A stretch of DNA of 64,000 nt from contig NW_023503608.1 in the NCBI RefSeq assembly GCF_014529535.1, positions 1,302,001 through 1,366,000 on the forward strand. Direction: 5' to 3'. The position numbers and the translations under genes were made by a program. The notes beneath the pieces were generated by a model that saw nothing but the letters and a program-made list of their open reading frames with translations, searched no databases and was not told where the DNA came from. The DNA comes from Bradysia coprophila (taxonomy: Eukaryota; Arthropoda; Insecta; Diptera; Sciaridae). Every line of letters begins with the position of its first letter. The first letter of the stretch is position 1. Below, piece after piece: positions 1 through 10,243 of this stretch.

Positions 1-1751
1 TTCAACGTCCAATGCTTTGTCAATGCGGCACATGTCCCAGACATTTTTTACTAGTTTCCACTTGTCCTCCGACGGTGACTCTCCTAGTCTAGCTAAAATT
101 TCGTCTATTGTCCCTTTGAATTTGTCAGATTTTTCGAATTGCGACAAAACCGATTCTGATTCATATATTTTGTCGTTCTTTTCTTTCCAGTCAGCACACT
201 CTTCATAAAACTGCAAGGTGATTAGTAGAAATAGTTATTTACGTATATCTATTGTGGACGGTATATTCCAGGCAATTTCGCCCGAACGAAGTGAGGGTGA
301 CAAGTGAAAGTGCCTAAAATAAACCGTCCACAACAGATGCGTATAGAACTTTTCATGTAAGGGGACGAAAACCCGAGAAAATTTCTGTAAAATCCCCGTC
401 TTCTGCCCTGACACATGAAAAAGTGATATGAGTTTCACCGACTTTGTAAATGCGTCATTGCTATACCTTAAACAACAAATTGTTGTCTGAATCGCCTTCC
501 TTTTCAAGATCGACTTCGTTGAACAAAGCAGTTGCGAAAGCAAGAAAACTTTCGTTATTTCTCAGCTCCGTCGTGTGCCGAAATTTAACTTTATCCGGTG
601 AATCGAACAGAGGTGCGAAAGCTTTTTTGTAGTCTTCAGCTAGTGTTATCATTTGACTCCGACCCTGTTTCATATTAATTAACTTATTAGATTTTGGCTC
701 AATTTATTAAAGTAATTTGCTTGATTGGAACGATATGCACGCAAAATATTGTTATCTTAGCGAAAAAATGGAGTCAAACTATCGGAATAGGTTGATGAAT
801 TCTCGTGTGTGAGACACGTTTTCATGTCACACACCAATTTCAATAATAAGCTTTATCGATATCGTCGGATATCAGATATTGTGTTCCACCCCATTTATAA
901 CTGGATTTTGGTTTGATTGAAATTTGCCAAACCGATTCGGAAAACTTAGAGAAATTTTATGCATTGCATCAGATCGATCTTAATAACCCAATAAACCAAA
1001 ACCTGTTACAAAGGGCTAGGGCTATCATGTGCTATCAGAAAAAACGACAAGAAGTTCTATCTAATGCGGTCTGATATAGCAAAAAGCATGGTCATTGTAA
1101 TGAAGTAAAAGATTCGAAATTAATCACTTGAAAATAATTTGAGATGGAAATAAAGTAATAGATCCGACAGTAAAACTCCGATATACTTGTCGCTTGTAAC
1201 TGTTACAATTAAAGTAAGGGTTTCTTACCTGTTCCGTCAAATTTTCTGGATTTTGAGCAATGTTCTCGTTCAACGTCCATGTTTCAAGAAATTCTTTGTC
1301 AGCGGTACATAGTGATGAGAGTGTGTTCTTCATAATTGACTCACGTAGCTGCAATGAATTGCATTTAATACCAAATGTTAAACTCTATGTTCGTTCTCTA
1401 ACTAACTTCGTCAAGCGCATCTATATCCACACCTATAGTTGAAGTCGACGGATACGCCGGTCCGTGTCTGATCAACAACCATATTTTCACTGGATCGCAG
1501 CCTGAAATTAAATGAAAAACCATTTCAGACGATAAAAAATGTGGCCATCCAGAAGTCGTTATACTTTCAGTATCTGGTAGATCTCCCTTAACCAACGCGT
1601 ATGTAGTTTTAGTGGTGAATTGGCTATGTTGAGGCCTTGGCTCTGATGTGTTATGGTAGCAATACACGTCCCCTTCATTTCTAAAGTGCTTTGAAATGGA
1701 TCCTCTAGCTAAGTGTAGCACAAAGCACAAAAAAATGATTTTGGAACACAT
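1..1751 (-). CDS. Mipp1: Multiple inositol polyphosphate phosphatase-like gene, copy 1 (3' end beyond window)
   Basis: Histidine-acid phosphatase of the MINPP family, which removes phosphates from inositol polyphosphates outside the cell or in the secretory lumen. Exons by splice signals: 1565-1751, 1407-1501, 1229-1348, 467-664 and 1-210 (continues off the left edge). The ATG at 1751 opens a signal peptide (MCSKIIFLCFVLHLARGS). Exon 4 carries the family motif FRHTTELRNNESF, and exon 5 ends in a VWDMCRID block that matches WDMCRFD in copy 2. Odd point: the active-site motif RHGxRxP reads RHGPAYP, so the second, phosphate-binding arginine is missing; copy 2 has RHGTRLP. Intron 4 holds a small hairpin repeat and intron 3 a copy of a dispersed repeat. 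Family assignment is firm; full phosphatase activity is doubtful. Confidence 0.85.
225..345. repeat. Small hairpin repeat inside a Mipp intron
   Basis: Two arms, ttgtggacggtatattccag and its near-complement ending aaataaaccgtccacaac, flank a core containing cccgaacgaag. A second copy with a damaged left arm lies at 22672-22785. This fits a miniature inverted-repeat element; ends and target duplication are not clear. Confidence 0.6.
1015..1215 (+). repeat. Dispersed about 210-bp repeat (family R1), copy in Mipp intron
   Basis: Copy of a family seen at least eight times in this window. Its shared words, in order, are ggtcttatatagcaaaaa, atgaagtaaaagatt, aatgaagtaatagatc, agtaaaact and gatatgcttgc. 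Full copies begin near gctattcatctgttatcgat. Other copies: about 2030-2115, 12230-12400, 13850-13985, 16255-16460, 20595-20804 (reverse), 31445-31655, and 41690-41850 continuing at 42628-42675. No coding capacity or poly-A tail was seen. It could be a SINE or another non-autonomous element. Confidence 0.6.
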
Positions 1752-3294
1752 TCTACCTCAAACGTATATATGTATATCAACCGATACCTTATCGGGTGGG
1801 TGTTGTGTTCTAACTGAACAAAGTCGCAAGCAAAAAAATCATTGCAAGAACACATTTTTTATCGCGGTGTTATCGAAAACGATGTTCAAGTAGCTGATTA
1901 TGTTGTATCCCTTTTGTAATCGGAAACCAGCTATCAATAAATTAGTCAATATGTTAGCATGTTGACTTTTCTAATCTTTAATATCGAACCAGTTTTGTAT
2001 TAACCTTTTGAAAAGTGACTATGTCATCGATCTGTTATCTGTTACCGACACCAACGAAATTAATATAGGGTGAACTTCGGCTAATAGGGTCTTATAGATA
2101 GCAAAATGGAGTAGGTTAAAACTGTTGAAATAAATGACTTTCTATGTAGACGTTAAAATATCGTGTACAATGCAATAGGTACTACCTTACATTAACATCT
2201 CTTATGGGTCTAATTCTCATCGACACTGCCAGGGTTAGTCCTCCATTTTTATGCTGAAACAGTGAGACGATACCAGAACAATAATCAATTGAAGAAGATC
2301 AATCCATCAACGTTTAGCTAGCAGCTAGCTCTTAAGTAAAATAGATATATTTTCCAGCATTTATCTCATTGTAGTGAGATAAAGTAGAATCAGATATGGG
2401 GAGGTAGCTGTTCAACACTTCTTGAGGGATTCTTTTGAAAACCAGCTTACCGAAATCGGACGCATTTTCCAGTGGACTTTTTTATTTGTGCCTAGCAAGG
2501 TATTTGATCCTAGCAGCCAAAACAACTTTCAAAAAAATTCTTCAAAGCTTGTGTGGCTGGTGAAACATGCACTTTTCTTACAAAAATTTCTCCAGTTACA
2601 CATAAAATTACCTTTCAAATCATACCCCACACGACCATGTACGTTTTATGTTGCTCGAGAAATTTCTGGTTGAATAGTGCAGGTCTTCGGTTGAAAACTT
2701 TACCCGCCCATATTTCAGTGTGGATGAATTTTAAAACCAATCAGTCCCTATTCGGCTCAATAGTAAATGTGATTACGTTTCTAATGATACCCCACACGAC
2801 CCTGTACGGCTCGTGTAACTGGTGAAATTCTTGTAAGAAAAGTGCTGATTTTCGGTTTTTGATAGTAGTTTTGGTTTCTAGGGTCGAAGTCCTTTCTAGG
2901 TACATATAAAAAAAGTCCACTGATAAATGCGTCCGATTTCGTTAGGCTGTTTTTCAAAAGAATCCCTCTTTATAATTTTTGTTTGATCTGAATACTTTTT
3001 AATTTTGAATACTTGTATTGCCGTCAATGAGTTCGACGAGAAGGATAACAGCAGATTTGAACCGATGCATCTTCCTCGGTTTTGGGGTACGTGATGTAGT
3101 ATAAGATGTAGAGTGAGAGCGTGAATTCTGTGGATGGTAACATTTCGTAGTGATGGGATGTCAGCGGAGATGGGATTAACAGCAGGATAATTATCAGTCT
3201 ATTCCCATCTTTTTATCTAATGTTTTCCTTCATTTTTATTGTCAATATCGACAGCATATTAATAGCCATCCGTTTCAAAATGACCTCCTCAATT
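1752..3294. other. Intergenic region, Mipp copy 1 to transporter A
   Basis: Holds the 5' flank of Mipp copy 1 (about 1885-1985, partly repeated at 6635-6735), an R1 repeat fragment near 2030-2115 and the inverted-repeat transposon at 2424-2968. No gene is seen in the rest. Confidence 0.6.
2424..2968. mobile_element. Non-autonomous DNA transposon with long terminal inverted repeats
   Basis: The left end gagggattcttttgaaaa and the right end, its reverse complement, begin inverted repeats that can be followed, with indels, for roughly 150 bp on each side (shared words aaatcggacgcattt, cagtggactttttt, cacttttcttacaa). The middle has a direct repeat around taccccacacgacc (near 2622 and 2788). No transposase is present. 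Short open frames inside are not genes. Superfamily is not determined because no clear target duplication is visible. Confidence 0.75.
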
Positions 3295-5557
3295 TTATTC
3301 AGAACACTTTTCACGTGGAATTTCGACACATTTCGATTCATTTAACGGTTTCATCTCCACCGATTTTGAAGATTTATTCCAACTTTGCTCATCGGAAGAT
3401 GAAAAGAGTACAAAAACCAAGCCCGATAATATCGACATGCCAGCTGTAATAAGAAAAACGTATTTCCACTGCTCCCTAGTTTGCTGCGGTGCGGTGGAAG
3501 AAGAAATGAAGAAAAGTCAGTCAAAGAGGATTTTACTAACTGGATTTAACTGACCTGGTTATTTGTCAGTACACCAACGATATGCGATGACAGAATGCCG
3601 GGCAATACACAGATGGTTTGCGAAATTCCCAACAAAATCGATGAATAATTAGATGCCAATTCAACGAAAGACGGCAGTGTTCCTGCTGATTGCGCTCCCA
3701 ACAAAGCTATTGAGGCAGTTGTTAGGACGATTACTAAATTAGAATTACAGCCAGCATATGCCAATCCAATACACAGACTACCACTGAAAATGCAACTGAC
3801 AAAAACTGCAACTTTTCTTGCATTTGTTCTGGATAATGATTTGGAATGTAGCAGATAGTCGACAAAACTTGAAAAAATGTATGAAAAGCCCATACGAAGA
3901 AAATGTGGGCCACCAGAGAAGAGGCCGGACATTCGTATATCAAAACCGTGGATAAATTTAAAATATGTCGGCAATTGAATCATTAGCGTATATAACTGCC
4001 AAACACTTCCTGCTCGGAAAAGAAAAGAAAAATCAATTTTCTTGGTTACAAAATGTTCTACAGAATTACCCCAACTAGCACACACAGTAATCCAAAATGG
4101 AATGCTCTTAAAAATCGAAGTCCATGGTATCGGCGCCTGAAATAATTTTTGTTTTCAAGTTTTTTCGTTTGGTTCTTGATTCGTATTTTGATGCGGTACT
4201 TTCTTATCCTTTTGACTAGTGCTGCCAAGTGCTTTAGTGATATAGTTCAACTCGCTTGACTCAATGCGAGGATGATCTGCCGGACTATCGTACACGCAAT
4301 ATTGCCAAAATATAAACCATACAACCGTTGCCACTGAACAAAAGTGAAATGTCCATTCCCACGACGAAATCGATATGATAAATCCGAATATGGGATAACA
4401 TATGGCCACACCAACAGAACATCCCATATATGCACTTATGAATCGGCTCCTTTCATTGGGTGGAATCCACTGAGAGGTGATGTGATGCATAGCTGGAAAA
4501 CTGAAACCCTAAATTTAAAATTCTTTCAATAATCGCAGCGATTTCGATCCATTATTTCGATATTTCGACTTTACGGACAAAGCACCTTGTAACATTCGAA
4601 CGATTAGGAGGAACTTGAAGTTCAAATATGCTGCAGTTGGAATTAGAAAGCTCAGTCCACAAGAAAGAAAATTAGACAGTCCAAAGACGAGCTTTGTGCC
4701 GAAACGATTTGCTAGATAGCCACCTAACAGTTGTGTTGACCAAAACAACCAATAAAATGAGCCCAGGCACTGCCCTTGCTCATACTCAGTCCATTCAAAT
4801 CCATTTTTGTTGTAATCAATCTGGAGAGGTAAATCATTTTCATTGGCAGTTGTGAAATTGAAATGTGGTTTATTGAGTGGGACATGCGCCAACATGAAAA
4901 GGCCATTGCGTAGAGCAAATGCTGTTACGTCAGTGAGCCACTCGGGTTGAATAGTTAGAGTATTTAGACCACCAAGCCATATGTTATTCAAAACAGTGAA
5001 GAAATAAATAATGCAAATGAAATGTCCACCTCTCCCACTTGGTGCTTGGCTACACCACATCGATCAAAAATACTGACTGCTGTGTATGCCAGTAGAGGTA
5101 CTTACCATAAATAAGTCCATCACGATTCGTTCCAAACTAAAATATTTTCTCATTTCATCACCATATTGGTAGTGATCGGTACTATTACCAACTGGAAAAT
5201 TAGACGACATATTGAAACATTCTAACGGTTTCGTTAAACTGTTGGTCGAAACCCTTTTCGGAACAACAATTGACACAATGGCCAAATTTAAATTGCATCG
5301 AGCCATGTAGTTAATAGCGAATCCCCAGAATGCTGCATGCCATAGGATGGTACGTGACTTCGTAGATACCTTACCGTTTCGTTCACATTTTGTAGTCGAT
5401 GGATTGGACGGATTTTTATTCAATAATTTATTCGACTCTGTTTCTGCTGGATGGGCTTCGCCTCCGTGCTCTGTAACTTGATTAACTTTGCTTTTAAGTC
5501 TTGATTTTCACACTAGGTAGGCTTTCGTAGCAGACCTTTGCCCATTCTAGCGTCCAT
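3295..5557 (-). CDS. SLC17-type MFS transporter A (putative inorganic phosphate cotransporter)
   Basis: Predicted 556-residue, 12-helix major facilitator of the SLC17 group (sodium/phosphate or organic anion transport at a membrane). Exons: 5536-5557, 5189-5470, 4575-4921, 4200-4508, 4070-4136, 3555-4009, 3295-3483; the frame closes. Family marks are WTEYEQGQCLGSFYW, GGYLANRFGTKLVFG, FSFPAMHHITSQWIPPNERS, SVGVAICYPIFG and NNQTREQWKYVFLI. The ATG at 5557 (or 5545, conserved in copy B) lies in a tiny first exon. The exon 2-3 junction is the weakest: the chosen donor at 5188 keeps frame, while a stronger-looking donor near 5105 does not join in frame. It is a recent tandem duplicate of transporter B. 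A 15-codon stretch near the start of exon 3 is absent from B. Confidence 0.85.
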
Positions 5558-5685
5558 ATCTGCTTTCTACCACGTTTGAAAATACGAATTTGGATTTATC
5601 TTCTACCAAACTCAAATACTTGTGCTCCACGCCGATTGAAACTGTTGGTCGAAAGTTTTCGATAACATGTTTAAACAGTTGTGAA

Positions 5686-6010
5686 CAGGGCCTACTTTTT
5701 GGAAACTAATTTCCTGAATTTCTCGAAATTTCTCGAATTTCTTGAATTTTCTCGAATTCGAGAAATTTGAGAAACTTCAAGAAATTTGAGAAATTAGTTT
5801 CTTGAGATTTCTTGAATTTCTCGAAGTTTCTCGAATTTCTTGAATTTTCTGGAATTTCTTGAAATTTCTTGAATTCGAGAAATTCAAGAAACTTTGAGAA
5901 ATTCAAGAAATATTTCTCGAAATTTCTTGAATTTCTCGAAGTTTCTTGAATTTCTCAAAGTTTCTTGAATTTCTCGATTTTCTCTAAAAGTTTCTAAAAA
6001 GTAGGCCCTG
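5686..6010. mobile_element. hAT-like MITE with 8-bp target duplication
   Basis: Perfect 15-bp terminal inverted repeats cagggcctacttttt / aaaaagtaggccctg are flanked on both sides by gttgtgaa (5678-5685 and 6011-6018). The matching place upstream of transporter B (about 9735-9755) has one gttgtgaa and no insert, so it is an empty site. Eight-bp duplications and CAGGG ends fit hAT. The interior is a degenerate short tandem repeat of the type gaatttctcgaaatttctt, and the open frames there are artefacts of it. Confidence 0.92.
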
Positions 6011-6349
6011 GTTGTGAAGGGGCCGTTAGTAAATTCACTCTTACTGTACGAATATTTCAAACTTTGCATGGAACTTTGCGGAAGTAGGTTTGAGAAATGA
6101 CAATCTTAAGGTTATGCAATTTGTGGACGGCACCACATCTCTAATCGACTATTTTTTAGTGTATTTTACGTAGTGTATGTACAGCTGTGTCCTTGTTATT
6201 GATTTTGAGACACACATGAGTAGAACTATCATTAAAACAATCACAATTGGCTAAAAATGTTTTATTGAAATTTATGTCACTCTGAGAAATACTGGACGAA
6301 TTTAAACTGACTGACAGTTGGCCTGAGCTTCAGGCGTATTTATCACTAC

Positions 6350-6735
6350 AATCAAACAACCGATCAAACTATGGATCCAGCGACGGCAATCAATAATAGT
6401 GTTAATGCCGGTACAATGCCGGATGCACTACCTTTTGTAGTAAACAAAATCGATTAGTAATTGGGTGCCAATTCAACGAAAGACGGTAATATTCCTGCCG
6501 ATTGAGCACCCAATGTTTTATTGGAGTTTATGCTACACGAAATACTGGCGAATGTAAAATGACTGTTGGCTTGAAGCAATCTCGCTGCTTAAACGAACTT
6601 ACCATAGGTTACATCTTTTACCAGTCACATGAAGGTCAAGCGATTATGTTGTTGGAGCCTTCTAATAGGAATCCGACTATAAATAAATAAGTCAAAATGT
6701 TGGTACTGTTGATTTTGACATGATTTTAATCTTTA
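6350..6735 (-). pseudogene. Relic of a third Mipp gene (last exon fused to 5' flank)
   Basis: 6371-6432 matches the end of the Mipp copy 2 last exon (10251-10312, the codons for the GPI-signal tail). At about 6438-6515 a piece matching transporter exon 6 (7775-7850) is inserted, followed by a second copy of the downstream flank (aatgttttattg...). The Mipp exon then resumes at about 6578-6632 (tctcgctgcttaaacgaa). At about 6632 the sequence jumps to DNA that matches the 5' flank of Mipp copy 1 (tgattatgttg... near 1898). So the gene body between last exon and promoter is gone. No open gene remains. Confidence 0.75.
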
Positions 6736-7447
6736 TTGAACTAATGTCAGCTCGCGACGGAAGCGAAAATATACCACAATGTATGAAATTTTGGACCCAG
6801 ATTAGATAGTGAAAACGCTGGAGCCCGAAGATGTAGGGGAGCGTAATAATAGTCTGTAAAATATTCTATTATTTTCTTTAATTCAACTAATCTAGTATTT
6901 TAACAAACAACGCAATGCTCGTCATATCACGGACAATTTTAGGACAGTTAAATTTCGTACATTCCTGAAAATTCCTCAAAATTCCCGATAATTTCTTAAT
7001 TTTATTTGCTCGTAAGAAATATTTTTTTTAAATTTATTTACTGGCCAAAAAAAATCCACAGGCTTCTTAATAGGCTAGTGATTAGGTCAAAAAAAAAGTT
7101 TAAAAAATTTGGGAATTTTATTACTTTAAAACGGGCCTTACGTCTAACAAATAAAAAATGTTTTTAAGAAAATCTGATGATGTCGATTTATTCTGCTGAA
7201 TTTTTCCTTTTATGAAATGGTAACAGGAAATTTATGTATATTAACCTTTCGCAGAGGCGTCCTTTAGCAGTAACATTATCGGTTGTGTTACATCTTTTAA
7301 TCTATAGATTTTCAAGACGTTGCGTTGGCACGAATTTGTTTAACATACATTTTGCTATTTAATATCACATTTAGTCACGCTCTACGCTTGTCGTCGTTGT
7401 CAAGAACAAACAGCAGAGGTTTTCTTAAAAGTATGATTTCTGTGACT
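6736..7447. other. Intergenic region before transporter B
   Basis: AT-rich spacer between the Mipp relic and the 3' end of transporter B. I see no gene, RNA or clear element. Confidence 0.5.
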
Positions 7448-9616
7448 TTACTCAGAACATTTTTCACTCGGAATCTCGACACATTTCGATTCGTTTAACG
7501 GTTTCATCTCCACCGATTTTGTAGATTTATTCCAACTTTGCTCCTCGGAAGATGAAAAGAGTACAAAAACCAAGCCTGATAATATCGACATGCCAGCTGT
7601 AAGAAGGAAAACGTATTTCCACTGCTCACTAGTTTGCTGCGGTGAAAGAAGCAATGAAGAGAAATCAGGCAAAGAGAATTCACTAACTGGATTTAACTGA
7701 CCTGGTTATTTGTCAGTACACCAACGATATGCGATGACAAAATTCCAGGTAATACACAAATTGTTAGCGAAATTCCCAACAAAATGGATGCATAATTGGG
7801 GGCCAATTCAACGAAAGACGGCAATATTCCTGCAGTTTGAGCACCCAACAAGGTTATTGAGGCTGTTGTCAATACGATTACTAAACTTGAATTGCAGCCA
7901 GCATATGCCGATCCAATACACATAGTACCACTCAAAATGCAACTGACAAAAACTGCAAATTTTCTTGCATTTGTTCTGGATAGTGATTTAGAATGTAGCA
8001 GATAGTCGACAAAACTTGAAAAAATGTATGAAAAGCCCATACGAAGAAAATGTGGGCCACCAGAGAAGAGGCCGGACATTCGAATATCGAAACCGTGGAT
8101 AAATTTATAGTATGACGGTAGTTGTATCACTAGAGTGTATAGCTGCCAGGAACTTCCTGCTCGGAAAGAAAATAATACAATTTCGGCTTTTTATGTCAAA
8201 GTTACTTGAAAATTACCCCAATGGGCAAACACAGTAATCCAAAACGGAATATTCTTAAAAATCGAAGTCCATGGTATCGGTGCCTGAAATAATTCAAGTT
8301 TTTTCGTTTGGTTCTTGATTCGTATCTTGATGTGGTACTTTCTTATCCTTTTGACTGGTGCTGCCAAGTGCTTTAGTGATATAGTTCAACTCGCTTGACT
8401 CAATGCTAGGGTGGTCTGCCGGACTATCGTACACGCAATATTGCCAAAATATAAACCATACAACCGTTGTCACCGAACAAAAGTGAAATATCCATTCCCA
8501 CGACGAAATCGATATGATAAATCCGAATATGGGATAACATATGGCCACACCAACAGAACATCCCATATATGCACTTATGAATCGGCTCCTTTCATTGGGT
8601 GGAATCCACTGAGAGGTGATGTGATGCATAGCTGGCCAACTGAAACCCTAAATTTAAAATTCTTTCAATATTCGCATCGATTTCGATCCATTTCGATATT
8701 TCGACTTTACGGACAAAGCACCTTGTAACATTCGAACGATTAGAAGGAACTTGAAGTTCAAATATGCTGCGGTTGGAATTAAAAAGCTTAGCCCACAAGA
8801 AAGAAAGTTTGACAGTCCAAAGACGAGCTTTGTGCCGAAACGATTTGCTAGATAGCCACCCAACAGTTGTGTTGACCAAAACATCCAATAAAATGAGCCC
8901 AGGCACTGCCCTTGCTCATACTCAGTCCATTCAAATCCATTTTTGTTGTAATCAATCTGGTGAGGTAAATCATTTTCATTAGCAGCTACCGAGTAGGACA
9001 TGTGCTGAAATGCTGTCACGCCAGTGAGCGGACGGCGGACGACACCAAGCCATACGTTATACAAAAAAGTGAAGAAATAAATAGTGCAAAGAAAATGTCC
9101 CTCTCTCCCACTTGGTGCTTGGCTACACTACATCCATCAAAAATACTGACCACATTGCGAGTAGAGGTACTTACCATAAATAAGTCCATCACGATTCGTT
9201 CCAAACTAAAATATTTTCTCATTTCATCACCATATTGGTAGTGATCGGTACTATTACCGACTGGAAAATTTGAAGACCTATTGAAACATTCTAAAGGTTT
9301 GGTTGAACTGTTGGTCGAAACCTTTTTCGGAACAACAATTGACACAATGGCCAAATTTAAATTGCATCGAACCATGTAGTTAATAGCGAATCCCCAGAAC
9401 GCTGCATGCCATAGGATGGTGCGTGACTTCGTAGATACCTTACCGTTTCGTTCACATTTTGTAATCGATGGATTGGATGGATTTTCATTCAATAACTTAT
9501 TTGATTCTGTTTCTGCTAGATGTGCTTCACCTCCGTGCTCTGTAACTTAATGATTAACTTGATTCTAGGACTTGATTTTCAGACTTGAGAGACTTTCGCA
9601 GCAGACCTTTGCCCAT
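7448..9616 (-). CDS. SLC17-type MFS transporter B (tandem duplicate of A)
   Basis: Predicted 537-residue MFS transporter of the SLC17 group. Exons: 9607-9616, 9258-9539, 8711-9012, 8339-8647, 8217-8283, 7702-8156, 7448-7636; the frame closes with the same intron positions and phases as A. The start ATGGGCAAAG at 9616 is conserved in A. Sequence is near-identical to A over exons and introns. Differences include a 45-nt shorter exon 3 (the signal CATTTCAGCACATG follows the acceptor) and W for F in the FS(F/W)PAMHH motif. The last exon gives a hydrophilic tail ending EIPSEKCSE. The substrate (phosphate or another anion) is inferred from family only. It sits between a Mipp relic and intact Mipp copy 2. 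Confidence 0.87.
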
Positions 9617-9805
9617 CCTAGTGTCAATATCTGCTTTCTACCACGTTTGAAAATACGGATTGGGATTTGTCGTCTAAATTTATGTTAATACTGAACTCAA
9701 ATACTTGTGCTCCACGCACAAGTTTTCGATAACATGTTTAAACAGTTGTGAAGGGGGCCGTACTCTTACTGTACGAATATTTCAAACTTTGTATGGAACT
9801 TAGCG

Positions 9806-9952
9806 ACCGCGTGTGGAAATTATTGTTTTCTTTCCGGTATCCGAGTCAAAATTTCCCGGTAACCAAAAACATAAAAGTGACTTCCCGGTATCCGAATTTT
9901 TTCCCAAAAAATTTCCTGATGGATACCGCGGATACCCTAATTTCCACACGCA
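9806..9952. mobile_element. Small MITE inserted upstream of transporter B only
   Basis: The terminal inverted repeats gcgtgtggaaatta / taatttccacacgc bound an insert that is missing at the matching place upstream of transporter A (about 6070-6085). agcg occurs on both sides (9802-9805, 9953-9956) and may be the target duplication. The inside has ccggtatccga repeated. The insertion came after the A/B duplication. Confidence 0.75.
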
Positions 9953-10243
9953 AGCGGAAGTAGGTTTGAGAAATAACAATCTTAAGGTTATGCAGTTTGT
10001 GGACGGCACCACATCTCTATTCGACTATTCTTTAGTGTATTTTATGTAGTGTATGTACAGCTGTGTCCTTGTTATTGAGTTTAAGACACACATGAGTAGA
10101 ACTATCAGTAAAACAATCACAATCGGCTAAAAATGTTTTATTGAAATTTATGCCACTCTAAGAAATACTGGACGAATTTAAACTGACTGACTGATGGCCT
10201 GAGCCTGAGGCGTATTTATCACTTACTACAATCAAACAACCGA

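Noticed and set aside
5706-6069. Open frames rich in Phe, Glu and Lys
   Set aside because: They come from the gaatttctcgaaattt tandem repeat inside a MITE.
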